From the NCBI GenBank assembly GCA_902476645.1, contig CABSEG010000001.1, forward strand, positions 54,550 through 118,549: DNA of 64,000 bases, given 5' to 3'. This document shows positions 1-8,594 of the stretch, in pieces. The notes under the pieces were generated by a model that worked only from the letters and a program-made list of their open reading frames with translations, had not been told where the DNA came from and searched no databases. A program made the position numbers and the translations under genes. This DNA comes from an uncultured Lachnospiraceae bacterium (GTDB lineage Bacteria > Bacillota > Clostridia > Lachnospirales > Lachnospiraceae). Each line of letters starts with the position of its first letter. The first letter of the stretch is position 1.

Positions 1-465
1 ATTATACAGACCATATACCGGAACAATATGCTCTGTGGCAGGCGCAAACGTACCACTAATATCATTTTCCTGGGCTTTCCCCTTTACTGTAACGGTGCCG
101 CCCACTTCCTCCTCTGTGCTAAATACCACTACTGCGGTCAGCGGTGAAGTACCGTAAGGATCCAGTATCACACTGGGTTCCTCAAAGGAATACCCATTTT
201 TCGCCTCATCCAGCAATGCCTCGTCCACTGCCTTCTGGCTTTCAAACACATCTGTTACTTCTAATTTTTGTGTATCCAGCTCCTCGGTTTCTTCCTCCTG
301 CTCAGTCTCTGTCTCTGGAGCAGTCTCTTCTGAGGTATCCGCCTCTGTGGCCATGGCCTCATCCCCCTCTTCCGGGGATACTACAGGTCTCGTACAGCCC
401 GCAGCTCCCATCGAAACTGTCATTGCCACCACACAAAGCATTGCAAGTAATTTTCTGTTTTTCAT
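1..465 (-). CDS. Arylsulfotransferase-like (ASST) secreted lipoprotein, N-terminal part
   Basis: Only the first 155 codons are in the window; the gene runs off the left edge. The start is ATG at 465 with CGGAGG about 6 nt upstream. The N-terminus is a signal peptide ending in a lipobox-like GAAGC, then an acidic Glu/Thr linker. From about residue 90 it aligns by eye with the ASST protein at 1181-3213: both have YSxEEPxxxLxPYxxSPLT, a VTVKGK segment and HxVPVxGLY, the beta-sandwich N-terminal domain of bacterial arylsulfotransferases. Family members move sulfate between phenols outside the membrane. It follows the lipoprotein gene by 12 nt and is probably cotranscribed with it. The catalytic propeller domain is not visible. 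Confidence 0.7.
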   Translation of the reverse strand, partial: MKNRKLLAMLCVVAMTVSMGAAGCTRPVVSPEEGDEAMATEADTSEETAPETETEQEEETEELDTQKLEVTDVFESQKAVDEALLDEAKNGYSFEEPSVILDPYGTSPLTAVVVFSTEEEVGGTVTVKGKAQENDISGTFAPATEHIVPVYGLYN

Positions 466-477
466 AATATCCTCCGT

Positions 478-1107
478 TTACTGTACGTCCGGTAAATCAC
501 AGGTATAAGTCTCTGCTTCAAATGGGTAGGACAGCTGCAGTCCGGTGGCCCCTTCCTTGATCTCAAAGGCAAGCCAGCCCTCATTGGAGCCAAAGTTCAG
601 TGCTGTTCCGGACATTCTGGTCATACCCAGATCCGTAATGAACTCGTCCTCAATCCTTGTATATTCATTGCCCTCTGCATCCGTCAGCTTCAGAGACGGC
701 CAGTCAATGACCTCCTTGCTGCCATCCTTCTCAATATTCATCTTCAAAAGACAATAGACATTTCCTTCTCCGGCCTCTTTTACAAAGTCGTTGGTCTCCA
801 CTCCCGTGTAACCGAGATCCACACTGACATTTTCCAGAGATTTGTTCACTTCCATATCTTCTACGACAATATGCCATCCTGCTACCGATACGTCTGAAAG
901 AACCTCTCCCTCCGAGGCAGTTCCTTCCTGGGCCGCTTCACTCTCCTGGGTATCTGCCGCATCCTGGCTGGCTTCTGTCTGCTCCTGTGTGGCTGCCTCT
1001 GTCACCTGAGCAGTTTCGCTTTCCTTTTCAGAACCTTCTCCACATCCTGTAAGCAGTCCCATGCCCAGCACAGCCGCGCTTAATATCGCAATCCCTTTTC
1101 TTCTCAT
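478..1107 (-). CDS. Secreted lipoprotein of unknown function
   Basis: 209 aa. A signal peptide ends in a lipobox (LLTGC, Cys22), followed by a low-complexity Glu/Gln/Ala/Thr linker to about residue 70 and a compact beta-rich domain of about 135 residues. The domain resembles telokin-like/Ig-like accessory lipoprotein domains (DUF4352/DUF5067 class), an impression I cannot verify. It lies between two ASST paralogues, so it may assist them or share their envelope location; that is inference from position. Its promoter element at 1144-1177 is shared with the ASST gene upstream. Confidence 0.65.
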   Translation of the reverse strand: MRRKGIAILSAAVLGMGLLTGCGEGSEKESETAQVTEAATQEQTEASQDAADTQESEAAQEGTASEGEVLSDVSVAGWHIVVEDMEVNKSLENVSVDLGYTGVETNDFVKEAGEGNVYCLLKMNIEKDGSKEVIDWPSLKLTDAEGNEYTRIEDEFITDLGMTRMSGTALNFGSNEGWLAFEIKEGATGLQLSYPFEAETYTCDLPDVQ

Positions 1108-1143
1108 ACTCTGATAACCTCTCTTATTTCATTTTTTCGACCT

Positions 1144-1177
1144 ATTCTATCACAGCAATGTGAGAAAAATGTGATAA
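1144..1177 (-). promoter_or_regulatory. Promoter with TCACA direct repeats, lipoprotein/ASST unit
   Basis: On the minus strand TTATCACATTTTTCTCACA (1159-1177) is followed after 9 nt by a -10 TAGAAT (1144-1149). There is no good -35; two TCACA half-sites 11 bp apart occupy that region, as in promoters activated by OmpR/PhoB-type regulators. The same arrangement with identical spacing lies at 3245-3278. Confidence 0.6.
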
Positions 1178-1180
1178 GGC

Positions 1181-3213
1181 CTATCCTTTGGAAATGTCAA
1201 AACCTGTATCATAATACGTATTCTGGTAAACACAATACAGCTGATAAGTGTCTGCTTCCAGATTTCCCATGGGAACCGGAATATCAATGGGTACATTTAA
1301 GAAATTCTTTCTCTTCAATTTAATATCTGTCAGATCATATACGTAGCTATGGGACTCCCCTTTAAAAAGAAGTTGGGAGATATGATGATCTAGGGTGTTG
1401 ACATAGAGCACGCTTCCTTTCCGCTTCAGGCTGATTCCCTCTTCCAAAACTTGCTTTGGTTCTTTGATTTTTTTCGGTGTCTCCACCGCAGCCCTTAATT
1501 CCCCTTTGATATATTCCTGATCCGTCGCAAAAGGCCGGGCCAAATCTTCATAATTTACTTTCATTTCCATGGCTCGATAAAAGCGATATTTCAGAGAATA
1601 TCTGCGCACAATCTCCCCGGTCTCATAATCAAACTCATAAATCTTTCCAAACCGCTTTTGATTATCCTTTAACAACCATCCGCACATTCCAAACAGGTGG
1701 CCGGACTCGCCGTCATAGACTGCATTTGATGTAATTTTGGAACGCTGCACTGCAAACTCCTTTTCCAGAGAGACCGTTTTCTGCGCTTCATTCACTGTGT
1801 AAATTTTCAGGTAAGAATCCTTTCTCTTATCATAGCTTTCCACCTTTCTGGAGCTTTTCACATGATTATCAAACATGGAAATGTGGATGGTATCCGGATC
1901 CTGGTCCAAATCATCCTCTACCTGGTAGACGGCATGCTGCTGATAGTGCCAGTAGAATTGCTCCGTCGGCTGCAGCACATAGTCTTCAAACCCTGTGCCG
2001 CTCCAGAACTCCGGATCCCCTAGAATCCATTCCAATTCGTGAGTGGTCCAGTTGATCTTCATAGCAGAATGCAAATTTCTGGGACTGATCAATATAGTAT
2101 CGTCCTCAGGCTGATAGGAAACCGTATTCATGTGAGCCCAGTCAATCTTATTGACATAAGTCTCTCCGAAAATCTCTGCCAGGTTCAGAGAGTTCACTAC
2201 TTCCCCGCTCCCACGATCCAGCTCTAAAATCAGATCCTCCACATGGCCATCCAACGAGCTGCTAAGAACCAAAAGATTGCCTCCCGGTTCCTTTTCGATA
2301 ATCTCGTGATGTGTACCGTTGGCTACATAATATTCTGTATAGCATCTTCCCAGATAATCTAACTCCAACAGATTGGTTGCCTGGGGCTTTAGGATCGAGG
2401 GTGTGTAACCAGTCTTATCCTGCATCACGAAATGCTGATTGGACAGTGCAAACAAACCGCTGTCCCCCGTCTCCTTTTCCAGATACCATCGGATCTCTCC
2501 CGCCCCGTCAAAGGCATAGGGATATTGGGTCTTTTGCCCATAGACCATGGTCAGGCCGTAGGCCGTCTCACCCGAAGCCACTTCCACCTTAACTGCATCA
2601 TTCAGCAATTCCGGAAGCCCGCTGGTGGTCATCGTAATCTCCTGCTGCTTTATGGTCTTTCCCTTCTGATCCAACAGTTCCAGCAAAATACGGTTGTCAT
2701 AGGAAGGATACAGCCCTACTACGGGAACCCGGTGCATGGTTGCCTCCTGAAACTCCCCGGTCAGATCATAGGCCCCTTCCTTCCCCTTCACAGTCACTCT
2801 GACTCCACAAGGCTCTTCTGTCTCAAAAAGAATCAGTCCCGTAAGCGGGGATAGTTTATATGGATTATTTAAGATCAGGGGTTCCTCCCAGGAATAAGCA
2901 CCGGTCTCTAATTCTGCCTGAATCTCCTCCTCAATCTCCTTTGTCTGCGCAATCAGGGAATCCTCCGTTGGAATCTGGCTGGTGTATTTTTTCGCTTCCC
3001 CATCCGATTCCAAAACATTCCAGTCTTCCACATTCTCCAGGTCTACCGCCACTTCCTGCTCATAGTAACCATAACTGGTACTGGGATCCATACCAAACGC
3101 CCTCATCACCGTATTACGAATCCCGATTCGCTTCCAATACCCAGTCCGGCTGCAATCAGAATCAGCGCAATGCAGACCACTATAACTGTCCGCTTTTTCG
3201 TTTTTGTTTTCAT
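1181..3213 (-). CDS. Arylsulfotransferase (ASST family), frame-interrupted near its membrane anchor
   Basis: About 680 aa. ASST enzymes transfer sulfate from aryl sulfates to phenols outside the cytoplasmic membrane. Visible are the N-terminal beta domain (about 90-200) and a propeller domain with the family signatures DWAHMNTV, ISPRN and HYQQHAVY, which carry the expected His/Arg catalytic residues. The reading frame is interrupted. ATG 3213 has GGAGG 9 nt upstream and encodes a basic start plus a hydrophobic anchor (VIVVCIALILIAAGLGIG), but this frame stops at 3106-3108. The rest is in another frame, which reaches back only to a GTG at 3229 lying inside the ribosome site and reads the anchor as non-hydrophobic sequence. 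One indel at about 3108-3150 would join them. It is either inactivated/phase-variable or a sequence error. Own promoter at 3245-3278. Confidence 0.75.
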
Positions 3214-3244
3214 CTGGTCTCTCCTCCACAAAAATATACGATGT

Positions 3245-3278
3245 ATTTTAACAAAGCTTTGTGAGAAAGATGTGATAA
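3245..3278 (-). promoter_or_regulatory. Promoter with TCACA direct repeats, ASST gene
   Basis: Minus-strand TTATCACATCTTTCTCACA (3260-3278), then 9 nt, then a -10 TAAAAT (3245-3250). It matches the promoter at 1144-1177 at nearly every position including the spacer GCTxTG. The likely binder is the OmpR-type regulator encoded at 4777-5478 (inference). Confidence 0.6.
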
Positions 3279-3289
3279 ACCGGAAATGA

Positions 3290-3317
3290 AAAATGCCGCC
3301 GATACTGGCGACATTTT
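3290..3317 (-). terminator. Terminator after histidine kinase gene
   Basis: Hairpin AAAATGxCGCC / GGCGxCATTTT with a 6-nt loop, followed on the minus strand by TTTTTCATTT. It lies directly downstream of the kinase stop codon. Confidence 0.65.
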
Positions 3318-3323
3318 CCTCTT

Positions 3324-4796
3324 TTATGCTCTCGGAAGCGTTACGAAAAACTCCACTCCCCCTTCTACATTCTTCATCCCATAGGTTCCCTGATGCAGTT
3401 CCACAATCTTGCGGACGATATAAAGGCCAAGTCCGGTGCCTTGCTTGCTGTGGGATTTATCTGCCTGGTAAAAGCTCTCCCAGATGTTCTCCTGATCTTC
3501 CGGGGCGATATGGGGCCCCTGATTGAAGATTCGAAATATGACTGAATCCGGGGCAGCGATCAGACGCACTTTAATCGTACCACCTTCCGGAGAATATTTC
3601 ACAGCGTTGGAGAAATAGTTGCTGATCACGCTTGCCAAGTACACCCGGTTTCCCATGAAAGCGCAAGGCTCTTTTTCCACTTCCAGTTTCAGGTGCTTCT
3701 GTTCCAGCAAAACCTTGGATACGTCCAGCTGATGCTCCAGAAGCTCGGCAAAGTCCAGGCACTCTTTTTTTAATTCTCCCATTCCAAATTCCATGTAAGA
3801 AAGCTCTAAAAGGCGCTCCACCTTTTCCTGCATGGCCTCTGCCTCTTCGAGAATAATATCACAATAATACTCCTGATCAATATTCTCCCTTTCATACTTT
3901 AGCATCTGGGCATAGCTGCTTAACACGGCAATGGGTGTTTTCAACTCATGTGACACGTTAGAAACAAATTCTCTGCGCACTTTTTCCATCTTATTCTTAT
4001 AAGCGATCTCTTCCTCCAGCTCCTTGTTCTTTAACTGAAGCTCCTCCATATCTGCTTCTAGCTGGGCGGACATCTTGTTGATGTTTCTGGAAAGAACTGT
4101 GATCTCATCCTCTCGTCCTTTCTCCTCCACTTCCACCGGGACCTGAAAATTATGATTGGCAATCCTGGTGGTAGCCTTTGAGATGATCCTAAGAGGATTT
4201 ACCAGCTTCTTCATATAAACATAGATCCAACCCATTAGAAACGTAATCATAATGGCAAATAGAAACAGAGCAAACTGATTCATAATATTCATCACAGAGC
4301 GAAACGCTTTTGGGCTAACCAAAATTTGCACATAGTACCTGCCATCCTCCTCCGTGTCAATATATCCCCGTAACCGGATATTCCTTCGTCCCCGGTTGTT
4401 TGTAAAAATTCCAGCCTTGGCGTCACTGGCATACATTTCATAACGGATTCTTACATCCTCCACGGGCACCCGCTCAGATACAGAACGAAAATTCCATTTA
4501 TAAGCCGTCTGATATCCAAAATCCGTGTCCACATTTTTGCACTTAAAGCGCAGGCTATCCCGGTCCTCATATCTTTTGATCGTATTTAAAAACCTGGTTT
4601 CGGAAATCTGTGCAGCCTCCTTTAACTCCTGAAAGGCCCGGTCAATGATCCTTTCTTTTTGAAAGTAATAAAACTGCGGAGCGATATATGTGTTTGCCAA
4701 AACCTGAACCAACAACATCAGGAGTGCCATAGCTCCCGCTACCCAAGTAAACTTTACCCGAAGAGACTGAAATTTTTTATCCTTCATCTTCCTCAT
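3324..4796 (-). CDS. Two-component sensor histidine kinase
   Basis: 490 aa from ATG 4796, preceded by GAGGAAGCGG; ATG 4787 is an alternative. Both starts overlap the end of the response regulator gene, so translation is coupled. Order: TM helix (about 15-35), extracellular domain of about 160 residues, second TM helix, HAMP, HisKA with the phosphoacceptor His in FVSNVSHELKTP, and HATPase_c with NYFSNAVKYS and GTGLGLYIVRK. The kinase phosphorylates the adjacent regulator in response to an unknown envelope signal. Being next to the ASST/lipoprotein genes with shared promoter repeats suggests it controls them (inference). Confidence 0.9.
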   Translation of the reverse strand: MRKMKDKKFQSLRVKFTWVAGAMALLMLLVQVLANTYIAPQFYYFQKERIIDRAFQELKEAAQISETRFLNTIKRYEDRDSLRFKCKNVDTDFGYQTAYKWNFRSVSERVPVEDVRIRYEMYASDAKAGIFTNNRGRRNIRLRGYIDTEEDGRYYVQILVSPKAFRSVMNIMNQFALFLFAIMITFLMGWIYVYMKKLVNPLRIISKATTRIANHNFQVPVEVEEKGREDEITVLSRNINKMSAQLEADMEELQLKNKELEEEIAYKNKMEKVRREFVSNVSHELKTPIAVLSSYAQMLKYERENIDQEYYCDIILEEAEAMQEKVERLLELSYMEFGMGELKKECLDFAELLEHQLDVSKVLLEQKHLKLEVEKEPCAFMGNRVYLASVISNYFSNAVKYSPEGGTIKVRLIAAPDSVIFRIFNQGPHIAPEDQENIWESFYQADKSHSKQGTGLGLYIVRKIVELHQGTYGMKNVEGGVEFFVTLPRA

Positions 4797-5478
4797 CCGC
4801 TTCCTCAAAACGGTATCCAAAGCCGTATACCGTTTTGATATAATTACAGCTGTCCGGCAGCTTTGCCCGAAGCTGTTTGACATGTGTATCTACGGTTCTC
4901 TGATCTCCCTCATAGGCCAATCCCCACACGTTATCTAAGATGGCTTCCCTGCGAATACTCACATGACGATTGTCAATAAAATAAAGAAGCATCTCATATT
5001 CCTTTGCTGTAAGAGAAAGTTCTTTTCCATCTGCTGTCACGGTTCGGCTGTCCCGGTCAATCTCCAATAACCCCACCTGCTCCTTTTTGGATAGAATGAT
5101 TTTTCCCCGTTTTAGAACCGCTTCCACATGAGCCAGAAGAACCTGATTGGAAAAGGGCTTTACTAAATAATCATCTGCTCCCCGCTCAAAACCGGAGACC
5201 TGATCATATTCTGTTCCCTTAGCCGTTAGCATAATGACCGCCACGTCGGAATTCTTCCGAATTTCCTTTAGTACCTCCAAACCGTCCATCTTAGGAAGCA
5301 TAATGTCCAGCAAAACCAGGTCAATCATCGCATTATAGTTGTAAAACTTTTCCACGGCCTCTTCCCCATCCTCGGCCTCCAAAACCCCATAGCCTTTGAT
5401 GCCAAAGTAATCCTTTAAAAATCTCCGCAGCCTGTGCTCATCCTCCACCACCAGAATCCATTTCTTTCCGTCTTTCAT
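4777..5478 (-). CDS. OmpR/PhoB-family response regulator
   Basis: 233 aa. Receiver domain (1-120) with the acidic pocket VVEDE, phosphoacceptor Asp58 in LLDIMLPKMDG and the conserved Lys in YLVKPF; winged-helix DNA-binding domain from about 135 (VDTHVKQLRAKL, IKTVYGFGYRF). It starts 12 nt after the prfC stop, so it is probably read from the prfC promoter, and it overlaps the kinase gene. Regulators of this class bind tandem direct repeats, which fits the TCACA repeats near the ASST genes. Confidence 0.92.
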   Translation of the reverse strand: MKDGKKWILVVEDEHRLRRFLKDYFGIKGYGVLEAEDGEEAVEKFYNYNAMIDLVLLDIMLPKMDGLEVLKEIRKNSDVAVIMLTAKGTEYDQVSGFERGADDYLVKPFSNQVLLAHVEAVLKRGKIILSKKEQVGLLEIDRDSRTVTADGKELSLTAKEYEMLLYFIDNRHVSIRREAILDNVWGLAYEGDQRTVDTHVKQLRAKLPDSCNYIKTVYGFGYRFEEADEEDEG

Positions 5479-5490
5479 GGCATCACCCCT

Positions 5491-7077
5491 TTATCTACCA
5501 AATTCTGCTAGTTTTAATCCCTCGTTTCTTTCCAAGGTCATGCCGATGCTCCAGGAATTCACCCACAAAAGCAGCGGATTCCCTTTCAAATCCGTTACCT
5601 TTTTCATATCGGAAGTTCCCACCAGTGTATTCAGGTCTAAATCCTTATTTTCAATCCAGCGAATATGTTCATAGGGAAGGGTCTCCATCTGAATCTGTAC
5701 ATTATACTCATTTTCCAGCCTGTATTTTAGCACCTCAAACTGAAGCACTCCCACCACGCCAACGATGATCTCTTCCATACCCGTATGAAATTCCTGAAAA
5801 ATCTGGATGGCACCTTCCTGGGCTATCTGGTTGATTCCCTTTACAAACTGTTTACGCTTCATGGTATCGATCTGGCGAACTCTTGCAAAGTGTTCCGGGG
5901 CAAAGGTAGGAATTCCCTCATAGGCAAATTTCTTTCCCGGCATGCAGATGGTATCCCCGATGGAGAAGATCCCCGGATCAAACACCCCAATGATGTCCCC
6001 GGCATAGGCTTTATCCACCACATGCCGCTCCTGAGCCATAAGCTGCTGAGGCTGGGAAAGCCGCTGCTTACGGTTTCCCTGTACATGGTAAACTTCTTTC
6101 TGCGCGTCAAATTCTCCGGAACAGATGCGCATAAACGCAATCCGGTCTCTGTGCGCTTTGTTCATATTGGCCTGAATCTTAAATACGAAAGCGGAAAAGT
6201 CCTCCTCCATAGGATCAATCAGACCAATATCCGCTTTTCTTGGAAGTGGAGAGGTGGTCATCTTTAGAAAATGCTTTAAAAAGATTTCCACTCCGAAATT
6301 GGTCAGCGCAGAGCCAAAAAATACTGGTGAAAGCTCCCCTTTGTTGACCAGCTCCTGATCAAATTCCGCACTGGCTCCATCCAGGAGTTCAATTTCTTCC
6401 ATCAGCTTTTCCTTCTGTTCTCCAGTGACAATCTCGTCTATGCGTGGATCATCCAGGTCAATCTGGGAAACCTGTCCCTCCTTGGTTCCCTTTTCGGTGT
6501 CGGAAAAAACCGTGATTCTATGGCTCCCCCGCTCGTAAACTCCCTTAAAGCTCTTTCCGGAACCAATGGGCCAGTTAATAGGGCAAGTGGCTATACCAAG
6601 CTCCTTCTCAATATCGTCCAGCAGATCAAAGGTATCGTTGGCATCCCGGTCCATTTTATTTATGAAAGTGAAAATTGGGATATGGCGCATCACGCAAACC
6701 TTAAACAGCTTCCTTGTCTGGGCCTCCACACCCTTGGAGGCGTCGATAACCATTACTGCGGAATCCGCTGCCATCAGAGTCCTGTACGTATCCTCTGAAA
6801 AGTCCTGATGTCCCGGAGTATCCAGAATATTGATACAGTAATCCTCATAGTGAAACTGCATCACCGAGGAGGTAACAGAAATTCCTCTCTCTTTCTCGAT
6901 TTCCATCCAGTCCGATACAGCATGTCTGGCGGTCGCCTTTCCCTTTACGGATCCAGCCAGGTTGATAGCCCCTCCATAGAGCAAAAACTTCTCTGTCAGG
7001 GTGGTTTTCCCTGCATCTGGATGAGAAATGATTGCAAATGTGCGACGTTTTTTGATTTCCTCTCTTATATCAGCCAC
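5491..7077 (-). CDS. prfC: Peptide chain release factor 3
   Basis: 528 aa, the usual RF3 length. A translational GTPase that recycles RF1/RF2 from the ribosome after peptide release. The G1 motif is SHPDAGKTTLTE, G3 DTPGHQDF and G4 NKMDRD; the switch region contains the RF3-type AVSDWMEIEKERGISVTSS. The start is GTG 7077 with GGGAGG 8 nt upstream. A sigma-A promoter lies at 7114-7142. The next gene (response regulator) follows after only 12 nt, an unusual operon partner. Confidence 0.96.
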   Translation of the reverse strand: MADIREEIKKRRTFAIISHPDAGKTTLTEKFLLYGGAINLAGSVKGKATARHAVSDWMEIEKERGISVTSSVMQFHYEDYCINILDTPGHQDFSEDTYRTLMAADSAVMVIDASKGVEAQTRKLFKVCVMRHIPIFTFINKMDRDANDTFDLLDDIEKELGIATCPINWPIGSGKSFKGVYERGSHRITVFSDTEKGTKEGQVSQIDLDDPRIDEIVTGEQKEKLMEEIELLDGASAEFDQELVNKGELSPVFFGSALTNFGVEIFLKHFLKMTTSPLPRKADIGLIDPMEEDFSAFVFKIQANMNKAHRDRIAFMRICSGEFDAQKEVYHVQGNRKQRLSQPQQLMAQERHVVDKAYAGDIIGVFDPGIFSIGDTICMPGKKFAYEGIPTFAPEHFARVRQIDTMKRKQFVKGINQIAQEGAIQIFQEFHTGMEEIIVGVVGVLQFEVLKYRLENEYNVQIQMETLPYEHIRWIENKDLDLNTLVGTSDMKKVTDLKGNPLLLWVNSWSIGMTLERNEGLKLAEFGR

Positions 7078-7113
7078 AATAGATTCCTCCCAAGCAGTGT
7101 ATTGTCTTTGGCT

Positions 7114-7142
7114 ATTCTACCAATTCTCCCTATTCTTGTCAA
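7114..7142 (-). promoter_or_regulatory. Sigma-A promoter of prfC
   Basis: Minus strand TTGACA (7137-7142), 17-nt spacer, TAGAAT (7114-7119), about 37 nt upstream of the prfC GTG. Confidence 0.75.
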
Positions 7143-7162
7143 TTATGTATCACTCCGCAGAA

Positions 7163-7195
7163 AGACCGGAGGAATCGTGATTGCTCCTCCGGTCT
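7163..7195 (-). terminator. Terminator of the spoIIIA operon
   Basis: Perfect 11-bp stem AGACCGGAGGA / TCCTCCGGTCT followed on the minus strand by TTTCTG, just after the end of the spoIIIAH reading frame at 7201. Confidence 0.7.
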
Positions 7196-7200
7196 GCTTC

Positions 7201-7407
7201 CTATTCTTCCTGCTGGGTAGCTGTTGTAATCACAATATTCTCCCCTGCAATATCCGTCTTGCGCTTGACAATATCTTCGATCTGCGCTCGTTGGGCGTCG
7301 GTAATTTCTGCCAAGGAAACTACCACGTCCGCACCTTCATCCGAGATGCTGACCACAGAATCCGTAAAGCCTTTGGACTCCAGCAAAAGTTCGGCTTCTC
7401 GGCAGTC
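7201..7407 (-). pseudogene. spoIIIAH: SpoIIIAH C-terminal fragment (shifted frame)
   Basis: This frame encodes EAELLLESKGFTDSVVSI, then DVVVSLAEITDAQRAQIED and IVKRKTDIAGENIVI, the conserved C-terminal (channel-forming, YscJ-like) end of SpoIIIAH. It is displaced by one base from the N-terminal part: after the codons for AMTQTA the original frame runs into a non-homologous tail (EKPNFCWSP), while this frame continues the family sequence. Inserting one base at about 7403-7410 would restore a protein of about 269 aa. Confidence 0.75.
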
Positions 7408-8009
7408 TGGGTCATTGCCGTCATACTGTCAATGGCTTCCTGCTTTTGCTCTTCGGATATGTTTACATTATTAATTACTTCCAAAAGCGTCTCTTTATTT
7501 TTAGCTCTGACCTGCTCCCTGGTCATCTTGGCTTCCGCAGCAAACCCGGATCCTGCCGATAGACTGGTCAGTACCGCTTCCCCCGGCGTCTCCGAAGGCT
7601 CCGGCTCTGCGTTAGCAGTATCCGTACTGTCTGCCTGGGCGGTATCTTCTCCCTCCGCCACATCCGCATCAGCGGTATCCTCACCGTCCGTCACCTCTGT
7701 CTGTGCAGTGTCTTCTGCATCTGAGAGTTCCTGCCCTTCTGCCGTATCCTCATCTTCCAGCACTTCTCCCTCCGCCGTGTCGGTAACTTCCAGCGAATCC
7801 TCCAAGGCCAAATCCGTATCCCCGTCCAAGCTCTCAATATCAATGTAAGCGGTATCCGTCTCTTCTGTAGCTGTGGCCGTATCCTCGGAAACAGTCGAAG
7901 ATGCTTCCTCACCCAGCTTGGTCCCTGAATAATTCAGGTACCCTGCAACGGCAATCATAACAGCAAGCCCGGTGATAATCACCTGATTCTTTTTAAAGAT
8001 ATGTTTCAC
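7320..8009 (-). CDS. spoIIIAH: Stage III sporulation protein AH, N-terminal part (frameshifted)
   Basis: SpoIIIAH in the mother-cell membrane pairs with forespore SpoIIQ to form the channel that keeps the forespore active after engulfment. Visible: cytoplasmic start, one TM helix (IITGLAVMIAVAGYL), a very acidic linker of about 110 residues with recurring EDTA-type units, then REQVRAKNKETLLEVINNVNISEEQKQEAIDSM of the conserved domain. The last about 20 residues are a frameshift artefact; the true C-terminus is at 7201-7407 in another frame. Last gene of the spoIIIA operon, 14 nt after spoIIIAG. Confidence 0.85.
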   Translation of the reverse strand: MKHIFKKNQVIITGLAVMIAVAGYLNYSGTKLGEEASSTVSEDTATATEETDTAYIDIESLDGDTDLALEDSLEVTDTAEGEVLEDEDTAEGQELSDAEDTAQTEVTDGEDTADADVAEGEDTAQADSTDTANAEPEPSETPGEAVLTSLSAGSGFAAEAKMTREQVRAKNKETLLEVINNVNISEEQKQEAIDSMTAMTQTAEKPNFCWSPKALRILWSASRMKVRTW

Positions 8010-8022
8010 GTTCTCCCCCTCC

Positions 8023-8592
8023 TTAATTCATCTTCATTACTTTGATTTTATGCGCCTCTACCCCAAATAATGCCATGACTGCTTCTGTTATGTTTTTAGC
8101 GGTTACCGCCTGACCTCCCCCTTCTGCAACGATCATCACCCCAGAAATCTTAGGCTCCTTTTCTTCCACGACATAGGGCACCTGCCCTCCCTCTTCACCG
8201 TTTTGATAAACCGTCTCCTCTCCTTTTTCCTGCTCCGTAGTAATGGAACTTTTCCCCCCTTCCTCTTCCTCTTTCACACTACGGCTGGTGGATGTCATGT
8301 CTTTTTCCACGATTTTTTCACCGGAAGACTCCAAAGTAATCATTACTTCCACCTTTCCCACCCCCTCCACCTTTGAAAGCACCTGCTCCAACCTTTTTTC
8401 CATATCTACTGCCTGGTTCTGTACGTCAATATCCGCTGTCTGCCTTTCAGGCTCCTGCATCACCTCCTCCTTTTTCGGGTTTACGGGTATGGCTATCACC
8501 AACAGCAAAATTCCAATCAAAATCACTACGGCCCATTGATTCTTTTTCATTTGTTTTAGTTTTTCTAACAATTGCCCTTTACGATTTCCCAT
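8023..8592 (-). CDS. spoIIIAG: Stage III sporulation protein AG
   Basis: 189 aa. Ring-forming component of the SpoIIIA-SpoIIQ mother cell-forespore channel. One N-terminal TM helix (WAVVILIGILLLVIAIPV), then the family signature LEQVLSKVEGVGKVEVMITLESSGEK and a C-terminal ring-building fold ending in ITEAVMALFGVEAHKIKVMKM. The Glu-rich insert between them is typical. Fits the operon order and is 2 nt from spoIIIAF. Confidence 0.93.
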   Translation of the reverse strand: MGNRKGQLLEKLKQMKKNQWAVVILIGILLLVIAIPVNPKKEEVMQEPERQTADIDVQNQAVDMEKRLEQVLSKVEGVGKVEVMITLESSGEKIVEKDMTSTSRSVKEEEEGGKSSITTEQEKGEETVYQNGEEGGQVPYVVEEKEPKISGVMIVAEGGGQAVTAKNITEAVMALFGVEAHKIKVMKMN

Positions 8593-8594
8593 CT

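Noticed and set aside
144..467. + strand ORF of 107 codons at the left edge
   Set aside because: Antisense to the ASST fragment; Pro/Leu-rich composition is that of a reverse-complement shadow.
6808..7848. Long + strand ORF of 346 codons
   Set aside because: It is antisense to prfC and spoIIIAH, is Ser/Val-biased from their reverse complement, and has no ribosome site.
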